7,443 nucleotides of DNA from NCBI GenBank assembly GCA_035634255.1, contig DASQDI010000162.1, forward strand, positions 1-7,443, read 5' to 3'. Source of the stretch: DATLMR01 sp035634255 (GTDB lineage: Bacteria > Acidobacteriota > Blastocatellia > UBA7656). This document shows, piece after piece, positions 1 through 5,604 of this stretch. The first letter of the stretch is position 1. Each line of letters begins with the position of its first letter. Under the pieces are notes generated by a model. The model saw only the letters and a list, made by a program, of their open reading frames with translations. It was not told where the DNA came from and did not search any database. A program made the translations under genes and the position numbers.

Positions 1-1
1 C

Positions 2-1414
2 CTGGAGGGGATAGACATATTCCAGACGCCGATAAGCGCCGTGCACACGCGGGCTATAATCGACCCGGACTACGCCGTGAAGCTGACGGGCAAGCAGGGG
101 CGCAACACGTTCGGCCTGCTGCTCGCCTCCGACAACGCGCCCGGCAGCTTCAGCGAGGAAGAACAGAGCGACCCCGACGTGTTCAGCCGGATAGAGAAGT
201 TCGTAGATAAGAACGCCTACGTGGGCGTACTTCGCCTGAAGCGAGACATCGGGAAAGAGTCGAGCCTGGGTCTGCTGGCGACGAGCTACAACTTCATCGA
301 GAAGCACAACCAGCTGGGGGGCGTAGACGGCCGCTTCCGCCTCGACCCAAAGACCGTATTCAGCTTTCAGGCGCTCGGCACGACTTCGCGCCGCTTCTTC
401 TTCGATCAGGGGATCGGAGACGCGATCTACCGGACGGGCAACGGGGCCGCTTATGCGTTCAACCTGAGCCGGGCGGGGCGTAACTGGGTAACCGAGGTGG
501 ACGGGGTAGGGCGCACCAGAGATTACCGCGCCGATGTCGGCTTCACGCCTCGCATCGACACCAACCAGCAGTCGTTCTTCATTCGCTACGGGTCCGACCC
601 GAAGCCGAAAGCCACTTTTATTTCGTGGAGGGTGCATAACTTTACCCACGTGAATTACGACTGGCGCGGGCGCATGCAGGTCGCCGAAAGCGAGAACTTT
701 GCCAACCTCAGTTTCAGCAGGGAGTCCTTCATCGGTTTCGGCTATGAGCGGGCTTACGAGCGCCTCTTCGAAGAAGAGTTCGGCCTCGTCCGCACGGGCG
801 CGCGAAGCGGCGCGTTCTTCGGCCCCGACCCCGAGCGCTCTTCGCACAAGCACCACTTCTTCGTCAACGGCGGGATCACCCCGAGCAAGAAGTACTCGTT
901 CTTCGCGCGAACGACCTACAGGCAGGGGCATTTTGACTTCGATTTCGGCGCGGGCCGGAAGTTCCCGCGCGTGAGCCCGGCGGCCCTGCTCGACCCGGAA
1001 GCGCCCCTCGACCCCGGCCCCGGCAACCTTCTTGAGCTCGGCGCGTCGATTGTTTATCAGCCGACCAGCGCCCTGCGGACCTCGCTCGACTACACCCGCA
1101 ACAGGCTCGTCCGGCACGACACGGGCCGCGTGGCTTTCGACGACAACATCTACTCGTTGCGCTCGACCTACCAGTTCACCCGCTTCCTCTTCACGCGCGC
1201 GCGGATCGATTACACCACCCTCTCCTCGCGCATGCGCGGGCAATTTTTGCTCGGCTGGGCTCCCAATCCGGGCACGTCTTTTTACGCGGGCTACAACGAC
1301 GACCTTACGCGCAACGGCTTCAGCCCGTTCTCGGGCCACCTGGAGCCGGGCTTCCGCCGAAACGGGCGCACTTTCTTCATCAAGATGGCCTACCTCTTCC
1401 AGTACGGCCTGTGA
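2..1414 (+). CDS. DUF5916-type outer-membrane beta-barrel protein, C-terminal part (5' end outside window)
   Basis: The reading frame is open to the left edge, so this is a 5'-truncated gene with 470 codons visible. A GTG at position 41 is an internal valine and not a start, because the family signature begins before it: the first residues read LEGIDIFQTPISAV, followed by HTRAIIDPDYAVKLTGK. This matches, from memory, the 'FFLEG-DIFQTP...R-I-DP-YGAKLTGK' junction of DUF5916 proteins. These usually carry an N-terminal carbohydrate-binding (CBM9-like) domain, which would lie upstream, followed by a C-terminal membrane barrel. The visible part has alternating aromatic/polar strands separated by charged turns, many Tyr/Phe/Arg, and ends in a strand-like FFIKMAYLFQYGL, as expected for an outer-membrane barrel. 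The substrate and exact role are unknown. The next gene lies 88 bases downstream on the same strand and could be co-transcribed. Family assignment is fairly sure; function is not. Confidence 0.85.
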   Translation: MEGIDIFQTPISAVHTRAIIDPDYAVKLTGKQGRNTFGLLLASDNAPGSFSEEEQSDPDVFSRIEKFVDKNAYVGVLRLKRDIGKESSLGLLATSYNFIEKHNQLGGVDGRFRLDPKTVFSFQALGTTSRRFFFDQGIGDAIYRTGNGAAYAFNLSRAGRNWVTEVDGVGRTRDYRADVGFTPRIDTNQQSFFIRYGSDPKPKATFISWRVHNFTHVNYDWRGRMQVAESENFANLSFSRESFIGFGYERAYERLFEEEFGLVRTGARSGAFFGPDPERSSHKHHFFVNGGITPSKKYSFFARTTYRQGHFDFDFGAGRKFPRVSPAALLDPEAPLDPGPGNLLELGASIVYQPTSALRTSLDYTRNRLVRHDTGRVAFDDNIYSLRSTYQFTRFLFTRARIDYTTLSSRMRGQFLLGWAPNPGTSFYAGYNDDLTRNGFSPFSGHLEPGFRRNGRTFFIKMAYLFQYGL

Positions 1415-1485
1415 GTGTGCGGGAAAATTTTGGAACATTGCGGCGGCGCGGGCGAGTAATCGGGTGATACCCTGATAATTGAACT

Positions 1486-1492
1486 AAGGAGG
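1486..1492 (+). promoter_or_regulatory. Strong Shine-Dalgarno for the PDZ protein
   Basis: AAGGAGG lies 10 bases upstream of the ATG at 1503. This near-perfect anti-16S complement supports that start. The start also gives a coherent signal peptide. Confidence 0.8.
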
Positions 1493-1502
1493 AACAGGCG
1501 CA

Positions 1503-2528
1503 ATGAAGCGTATCACAATGTTCTCTTTGATCATGCTGATGGCGGCCGCCTCGGTTGCATCGACCACGAATGGCAATACCCAGAACCGTAACGAAAATGT
1601 CCGCCCCCGTCGCGCGTGGGCCGGCCAGGTCGAGGGCAACCTCTTTGACCGGGGGAGCTACATGGGCATCACTCTCGACGAAGTGGACGCGGAAGCGGCC
1701 CAGCGCTTAAGGCTGAGGGAAGAGCGCGGCGCTCTGGTGTCGGACGTAGTGGCCGACGGCCCCGCTGCCCAGGCGGGATTGAAGAAAGATGACGTGATCG
1801 TCCGCTGGAACGGCCAGCCCGTCGATAGCGCGGCCCAGCTCGCGAGGCACAGGCAGGAGACTCCCGCGGGCCGCACCGTCCGCCTCGGAGTAATGCGCGA
1901 CGGCAGGGAGATGGAAGTGGACCTGAAGCTCGGTGAGCGGCGGGGCGCTTTCGGCAACATCCGGCCCATGGCTCCGAGGGACGGGGCCGATGGTCGGATG
2001 TTCTTCAGCTTCAACGACCGCGCGCGGCTGGGGGCCTCTCTGCAAAGCCTGACGCCTCAACTGGCGGAATACTTCGGCCTCTCGGGCCGGAAAGGTGTTC
2101 TCGTCAGCTCCGTGGCGGAGAATTCGGCCGCCGCGAAAGGGGGCCTTCAGGCCGGAGACATCATTCTCTCCATCGGGGGCGAGAACGTCGATAACCCGAT
2201 GGAGATCGGGCGGCTGATTAACAGGAGGGACGAAGGCCCGGTCGAGGTGAAGATTTATCGCAACAAGCAGGAGAGGTCTCTGACCATCCAGCTTGAGAAA
2301 GGGCAGGGCGCGGTGCCAGGTGCCTTTGAAAGGCTGGACGAGTTGATCACGCTTCCGATGGAATTATCTTTCGACACGCAGCTCTTCGACCTCCCGCTCA
2401 TGAACCTGCATGAGTTCGCGCTCCCGCCGCTGGACTTAAAAGAGTTCAAGTTCTTCGACGGAGACCCGAGCACACTCAATCTGCCGAAGATCGTAATCCC
2501 GAAGAGCCTCAATCGCGTCCATCTGTAA
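1503..2528 (+). CDS. Exported protein with two PDZ domains, no protease domain
   Basis: This 341-residue protein begins with a signal peptide: MKR, then a hydrophobic stretch to about residue 20 (MFSLIMLMAAASVAS). PDZ 1 spans about residues 53-144 (YMGITLDEV..., GALVSDVVADGPAAQAGLKKDDVIVRWNG in two blocks). PDZ 2 spans about 175-266 (RLGASLQSL, then GVLVSSVAENSAAAKGGLQAGDIILSIGG in two blocks). Both show the carboxylate-loop glycine pattern and the 'GP/NSAA-AGL--GD-I---NG' core found in DegP/HtrA and CtpA PDZ domains. No trypsin-like His-Asp-Ser domain or S41 domain is present, so it resembles the PDZ half of HtrA without the protease. It is probably a periplasmic binding or chaperone-like protein that recognises C-termini or exposed peptides; this role is inferred. 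The tail (about 275-341) is unusual, with a decapeptide-spaced Leu-Pro repeat (L297-P...EF305 and L307-P...EF315). It runs convergent to the M56 peptidase gene. Confidence 0.85.
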   Translation: MKRITMFSLIMLMAAASVASTTNGNTQNRNENVRPRRAWAGQVEGNLFDRGSYMGITLDEVDAEAAQRLRLREERGALVSDVVADGPAAQAGLKKDDVIVRWNGQPVDSAAQLARHRQETPAGRTVRLGVMRDGREMEVDLKLGERRGAFGNIRPMAPRDGADGRMFFSFNDRARLGASLQSLTPQLAEYFGLSGRKGVLVSSVAENSAAAKGGLQAGDIILSIGGENVDNPMEIGRLINRRDEGPVEVKIYRNKQERSLTIQLEKGQGAVPGAFERLDELITLPMELSFDTQLFDLPLMNLHEFALPPLDLKEFKFFDGDPSTLNLPKIVIPKSLNRVHL

Positions 2529-2529
2529 A

Positions 2530-2605
2530 GTGATGGGTGATGAGTGACAGGAGATCAGGCGAGCATGAGCTTCGGCCGCCCGCCCGATCATCTGTCACTC
2601 ATCAC
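2530..2605. terminator. Inverted repeat between convergent genes, possible bidirectional terminator
   Basis: GTGATGAGTGACAG at 2537-2550 is the exact reverse complement of 2592-2605 (14 bp). Further in, after a wobble and a mismatch, GATC (2553-2556) pairs with 2586-2589 and GGCG (2558-2561) with CGCC (2581-2584). The result is a long imperfect stem with a loop of about 19 nt. It begins just after the stop of the PDZ gene (2526-2528) and ends 7 bases before the stop of the convergent M56 gene (2613-2615). This placement suits a shared terminator. There is no U-tract on either side, so it could instead be a dispersed intergenic palindrome. The left arm also reads as three degenerate heptads: GTGATGG, GTGATGA, GTGACAG. 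Confidence 0.5.
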
Positions 2606-2612
2606 TATCTGC

Positions 2613-4697
2613 TCACAGTTTGAAATTGAAGGTCAGAGTGGCCGTCACCTTCACGGGCTTCGAATCCACTTTAGTCGGCTTGAACTTCCACTTTCTCGCG
2701 GCCTTGACCGCGGGCTCCCTCAGCAGGGGGTGACCGCTCACGGCCTTCGCGCTCACAACGTTGCCCTTCTCGTTGATCACCACCTCCACCTCCACGTCTC
2801 CGCTCGCGTTGGCTGCTTTTGCGATGGGAGGGTACTCCGGGTCCACTTTCTTGATGACCGAGGATTCGGACTCCTTTTCCTGAGGATCGGCCGGGGGTCT
2901 CGGAGCCGCCGCAGCTATGGGCGACGCGGGCGGACGAGTCGCGGTCGGAGTCTCGTTCGGCGGGGCGGGCGTCTGCTCGGGCGCAGGAGCTTGCGCGGGC
3001 CCATCAACGTCCGGGGGCGGAGGGGGCTCTGCCGGCGGTTCCGGCTCAGGCGGAGCGCCCGGCCGAGATGGTGGTGGCGGCGGTGGCGGTAAGGGCGGAG
3101 GGGGCGGATACACCTGTCCCCAGTCGCCTCCGTCTTCGAAGACCACTCCCTCCATTTCCAGAGCGAGATCGCTCGGGTCGCCCTGAACCGTAAGGAGGCT
3201 ATTATCCTCAGGCGATGGGTTCACGGTGTAGGAGCCGTAGGGTTCAATCGGTCGCCTGATGGTTATCAAATTAATGTACTGATCGCGGTGCCTCTCTCTT
3301 AGCTCGATTAGACAGACCTTGATTCGCCGGCCTGTGTTGTTTGTTATCGTAAACTGGGGCCTTACCCAGTTCTGGATGCTCCCCTCCGCGAAGGGGCCGT
3401 CCCCCTCATCCAACTCCGTCGCTTTGAGCCGGGCGTCGGTGATCGACACCGGCTCGTCGCTGACCTTGAAGACTTCGAGAGGTAATTCCGGTGCCAGACT
3501 CAGCCTTTCGAGCACTTCCGGCGATAATGTCACGCGCGGAAACGGGAGCGCCTCGGGCTCAACGTCTTCCTCCGCAATTTCGGGGACGTCGTCCAGAGCT
3601 CTCACGTCGCCGGCGGGCTGGCCACCGGCCATTATCTGTGCCGCCACATGGTCGCGGCCGAGCAGGCTCGCCGCGATGGATAAAAAGATTACCGCCGCGA
3701 TGACCGCGCCGAAGGCGACGCGGTGCGACAGGACGAGCTTCGTGTTCATATTGCCGGTCATAATCTGCTCGATCCTCCTTTGTAAATTCGAGCCGGTGGC
3801 GAGAGAGACTCCCGCGACCTTCCACCCCAGGCAGAAGCCCAGGACCTTCACTAGGCTTGACGCATAAACCTTCGCCGCGCCGCTCAACTCCACCACCTTC
3901 TCGTCGCATGCGCGCTCGCGCTCGACGAGCAGCCTCCTGTCGATGAGCCAGACAATCGGGTGGAACCAGAAGACGCCGCAGAGCAGCATTTGAAAGCTGC
4001 TTGAGAGATTGTCCCATCGCGCGATGTGAACCATCTCGTGCATGATGACGGCCTCAAGCTCGGCCTCGCTTAGCAACTCCGACATGCTTTCGGGGAGCAC
4101 GAGTACGGGTCGCCAGACGCGCCACACTCCGGGCTCGGTCAGGCCGGGCGTGACTATCAAACCAACCCTCCTTCGGATACCGATCCACGAGCGGACTCGG
4201 GCCGCGGCCGCGGCCTCCCTCCCGCCACAGCACGCCCTCCCGGCTTTCATCGCTCGCGCGAAGTCGCGACGCTTCCTCGACCAGACGAGCAGCACGCCCG
4301 CACAGCCCGCGAGCCAGAAAATTGTCAGAGCGCAGAAGACCTCGCTGTGCGGCCCGGAAGTCGGATGGCCCGGAACCGGGTTAGAGACCGCGAACTCTTC
4401 CTGCCAGGCCAATGGCTGCGCGATCAGGGCTAGGGTCTGTGCGGAACCCGCCTCTTCGCTCGCGAATGAGGGGAGAGCGATTCCGAGCGCGGCGAGCAGG
4501 TAGAAGAAGAGGAAAGAAGGCGCGGCGAACTTTATCGAAGCGACCAGCCATAAAGCGTGCCGCACCTGCGCGGGCGCGCGCTTAAGAAATGAAGCGGCGG
4601 CCACAATCACGAGGGCCGCCAGAGTCGATTGCCACAGATGATTGCCGATTAAAGGCCAGCCCCACCTCGACCATTCCGCCCATACTTCATGCATCAT
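2613..4697 (-). CDS. M56 (BlaR1/MecR1-like) membrane metallopeptidase fused to a TonB C-terminal domain
   Basis: This is a 694-residue membrane protein. Hydrophobic segments lie near residues 20-38, 47-77, 119-139, 234-252 and 326-347. The zinc-peptidase motif HEMVH is at 220-224 (context EAVIMHEMVHIARWDN), followed by the M56 signature WFHPIVWLIDRR and ERERACDE (259-266), which probably supplies the third zinc ligand. After the last membrane segment comes a periplasmic part. Residues about 410-525 look like a beta-sandwich (QFTITNNTGRRIKVCLIEL...). Residues 531-605 are very proline-rich (P531-535, P537-543). Residues about 617-694 form a TonB_C domain (VDPEYPPIAKAAN, G-V-V-V-I-NEKGNVVSAKAVSG, then AARKWKFKP). 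No penicillin-binding sensor domain is present. By analogy with BlaR1, it should sense an envelope signal and trigger inactivation of the adjacent repressor; the ligand is unknown. Its start lies 42 bases after the repressor stop, so they form one operon. A second ATG follows directly (M2). Confidence 0.9.
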   Translation of the reverse strand: MMHEVWAEWSRWGWPLIGNHLWQSTLAALVIVAAASFLKRAPAQVRHALWLVASIKFAAPSFLFFYLLAALGIALPSFASEEAGSAQTLALIAQPLAWQEEFAVSNPVPGHPTSGPHSEVFCALTIFWLAGCAGVLLVWSRKRRDFARAMKAGRACCGGREAAAAARVRSWIGIRRRVGLIVTPGLTEPGVWRVWRPVLVLPESMSELLSEAELEAVIMHEMVHIARWDNLSSSFQMLLCGVFWFHPIVWLIDRRLLVERERACDEKVVELSGAAKVYASSLVKVLGFCLGWKVAGVSLATGSNLQRRIEQIMTGNMNTKLVLSHRVAFGAVIAAVIFLSIAASLLGRDHVAAQIMAGGQPAGDVRALDDVPEIAEEDVEPEALPFPRVTLSPEVLERLSLAPELPLEVFKVSDEPVSITDARLKATELDEGDGPFAEGSIQNWVRPQFTITNNTGRRIKVCLIELRERHRDQYINLITIRRPIEPYGSYTVNPSPEDNSLLTVQGDPSDLALEMEGVVFEDGGDWGQVYPPPPPLPPPPPPPSRPGAPPEPEPPAEPPPPPDVDGPAQAPAPEQTPAPPNETPTATRPPASPIAAAAPRPPADPQEKESESSVIKKVDPEYPPIAKAANASGDVEVEVVINEKGNVVSAKAVSGHPLLREPAVKAARKWKFKPTKVDSKPVKVTATLTFNFKL

Positions 4698-4707
4698 CGC
4701 TCACCAG

Positions 4708-4713
4708 TCCTTT
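4708..4713 (-). promoter_or_regulatory. Ribosome binding site of the M56-TonB gene
   Basis: On the minus strand AAAGGA lies 10 bases upstream of the ATG at 4697-4695, in the 42-base gap after the repressor stop codon. The tandem ATG-ATG leaves the exact start uncertain by one residue. Confidence 0.55.
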
Positions 4714-4739
4714 CGGTGCTGATTTTGATAGCGGCCGAA

Positions 4740-5180
4740 TCACTTTTTCCGGGGCGCGCGCCTGCCTGAGCCGCCCCTCTGCCCACGGCTATCTTTAGCC
4801 GGCTCGGGCTCGTCCTGCCTGTTGATCATCCCTTCGAGCTCTCTCAAATCCTCCATGCTGAGCTTCCCGGCTTCGGCGAGGTGAGCCATGAGAGGGCGGG
4901 CCGAGCCCCCGAAGAGTTCGAGCAGGTCGCTGATGAGCCGGTGATGCGCGGCCTTTCGCGAGACGACCGGCTCGAATATCAGGGCGTTGCCGATCTTTTT
5001 CGTCTGGCGGACGGCCCCCTTCTCTTCCAGCCTCCGCACGATGGTTTGGATGGTCGTGTACGCGGCCCGCTTCTTTTCCGGCAAACGCTCGTGAATCTCT
5101 CTGATAGATCCCGAGCCTATTCCCCAGAGCGCCTCCATCACCTCAAGCTCGAACCGCGTCAGTTTGATGTTCTTCTCCAC
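4740..5180 (-). CDS. BlaI/MecI-family transcriptional repressor
   Basis: This 146-residue protein is a winged-helix DNA-binding protein of the Penicillinase_R family. Residues about 5-72 form the winged helix: LTRFELEVMEALW opens helix 1, AAYTTIQTIVRRLEEKG (39-55) matches the family's recognition-helix signature, and KKIGNALIFEPVVS forms the wing. Residues about 76-120 are the helical dimerisation part. The tail from about 121 is basic and longer than in the roughly 120-128-residue classical members, ending GRRAPRKK. The start is GTG: an in-frame stop lies only five codons upstream, and the next ATG (residue 15) would delete helix 1. It should repress its own operon through the dyad at 5232-5245. 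The Asn-Phe dipeptide cleaved in staphylococcal and Bacillus BlaI is not present, so inactivation by the M56 partner would need another site. Family call is sure; the regulon is unknown. Confidence 0.93.
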   Translation of the reverse strand: MEKNIKLTRFELEVMEALWGIGSGSIREIHERLPEKKRAAYTTIQTIVRRLEEKGAVRQTKKIGNALIFEPVVSRKAAHHRLISDLLELFGGSARPLMAHLAEAGKLSMEDLRELEGMINRQDEPEPAKDSRGQRGGSGRRAPRKK

Positions 5181-5184
5181 GATC

Positions 5185-5189
5185 CCTCC
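5185..5189 (-). promoter_or_regulatory. Shine-Dalgarno supporting the GTG start of the repressor
   Basis: GGAGG on the minus strand lies only 4 bases before the GTG at 5180-5178. The spacing is short, but an in-frame TGA 13 bases upstream of the GTG and the conserved first helix leave no better start. Confidence 0.55.
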
Positions 5190-5210
5190 CCGTCACGGTG
5201 AGTTCTTCTG

Positions 5211-5216
5211 ACTACA
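5211..5216 (-). promoter_or_regulatory. Possible second half-site for the BlaI-type repressor
   Basis: ACTACA occurs here in the same orientation as the left arm of the dyad at 5232-5245 and exactly 21 bases from it, about two helical turns. It would lie just downstream of the predicted transcription start. Its partner arm is not recognisable, so it may be chance or a weak auxiliary site. Confidence 0.35.
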
Positions 5217-5226
5217 TCCGAAGCTG

Positions 5227-5255
5227 AAAATACTACAAATGTAGTTACGTGTCAA
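5227..5255 (-). promoter_or_regulatory. Promoter of the repressor/M56-TonB operon
   Basis: On the minus strand a consensus -35 box TTGACA (5255-5250) is followed, after exactly 17 bases, by TATTTT (5232-5227), a 4/6 match to the -10 box. The predicted transcription start is near 5220, giving a leader of about 40 bases before the GTG. The operator dyad fills the spacer, as expected for a promoter blocked by its own repressor. Confidence 0.7.
5232..5245. promoter_or_regulatory. BlaI-type operator dyad
   Basis: The 14 bases ACTACA-AA-TGTAGT form a perfect inverted repeat with a 2-base centre. They contain the TACA/TGTA core known from bla and mec operators. The dyad sits between the -35 and -10 boxes of the minus-strand promoter, upstream of a BlaI-family gene, so autorepression is the natural reading. 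Confidence 0.78.
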
Positions 5256-5316
5256 GGAAAGTTTTAGGGCGAGGTGCCTGCCAGGGCTCGCTTTGTGAAA
5301 TATGTTACGAATATCC

Positions 5317-5346
5317 TTGACAATGAAGGCGGCCCCTACTTAACAT
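5317..5346 (+). promoter_or_regulatory. Candidate promoter for the HDWE secreted protein
   Basis: A consensus TTGACA (5317-5322) is followed after 18 bases by TAACAT (5341-5346), a 4/6 match to the -10 box. It points toward the gene at 5605 and would give a leader of about 250 bases that includes the inverted-repeat element. The -10 box is weak, and no better rightward promoter was found closer to the gene. Confidence 0.4.
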
Positions 5347-5432
5347 TGAACGGTCCTAAAATAAAGACACAGGTATATGCCTTCTTCGGAGCGCCGTTCG
5401 TCGCGCTAGTAAAGGTAGAGTGTAATTCGAAC

Positions 5433-5547
5433 CAAGGGTAGAAGTCGGGCGCAGAGCATCAACACTTTACAGGCAGCATTCGCGCAGCAGTTAGAAGGCT
5501 TATCTCATTAGGCATTCGTTTTCAACCCGCCCGACTTTCTACCCTTG
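5433..5547. repeat. 115-bp element bounded by long near-perfect inverted repeats
   Basis: The left arm (5433-5451, beginning CAAGGGTAGAAG) is the reverse complement of the right arm (5528-5547, ending CTACCCTTG). All 19 positions match except for one extra T in the right arm's T-run. The 76-base interior has no ORF and contains a short direct repeat GCATTCG (5476-5482 and 5512-5518). The size and structure suit a MITE-like element with terminal inverted repeats. It could also be a large hairpin in the leader of the downstream gene, or a palindromic regulator-binding region. No clear target-site duplication is visible. Confidence 0.6.
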
Positions 5548-5585
5548 CTTCATGTTTAGAGCCCGCAAATTAACAATCACTAGAC

Positions 5586-5592
5586 AAAGGAG
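5586..5592 (+). promoter_or_regulatory. Ribosome binding site of the HDWE secreted protein
   Basis: AAAGGAG ends 12 bases before the ATG at 5605. The spacing is slightly long, but the start gives a complete signal sequence and no alternative start has a better site. Confidence 0.6.
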
Positions 5593-5604
5593 AAGAATCT
5601 TCGC

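Larger units (their letters stand above)
5181..5604. other. Divergent intergenic region (424 bases)
   Basis: This is the only long gene-free stretch and it is visibly richer in A/T than the flanking coding DNA. From left to right it holds the leader, operator and promoter of the leftward repressor operon (to 5255), a possible rightward promoter (5317-5346), a 115-bp inverted-repeat element (5433-5547), and the ribosome binding site of the rightward secreted-protein gene. I saw no credible small ORF: the ATG at 5324 opens only six codons. Confidence 0.7.

Noticed and set aside
41..43. GTG as a possible start of the first gene
   Set aside because: The frame continues upstream to the window edge and already encodes the conserved DUF5916 motif LEGIDIFQTP before this codon.
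1430..1479. A separate promoter for the PDZ gene (TTGGAA at 1430, GATAAT at 1474) and a small hairpin at 1459-1476
   Set aside because: The two boxes are 38 bases apart, far outside the usual spacing. The hairpin is only 4 plus 3 bp with a bulge and no U-tract. Neither can be supported.
2544..3092. A plus-strand frame over the TonB_C end of the M56 gene
   Set aside because: The product is low-complexity Arg/Gly-rich and lies antisense to a convincing TonB_C domain and proline linker; it is a shadow.
3319..4503. Plus-strand frames opposite the M56 peptidase core
   Set aside because: They are Ser/Arg/Pro-rich, have no family features, and oppose the HEMVH peptidase coding sequence.
2613..5180. 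A beta-lactam resistance locus
   Set aside because: The repressor and peptidase are BlaI/BlaR1-like, but there is no penicillin-binding sensor domain and no beta-lactamase or PBP2a gene in the window.
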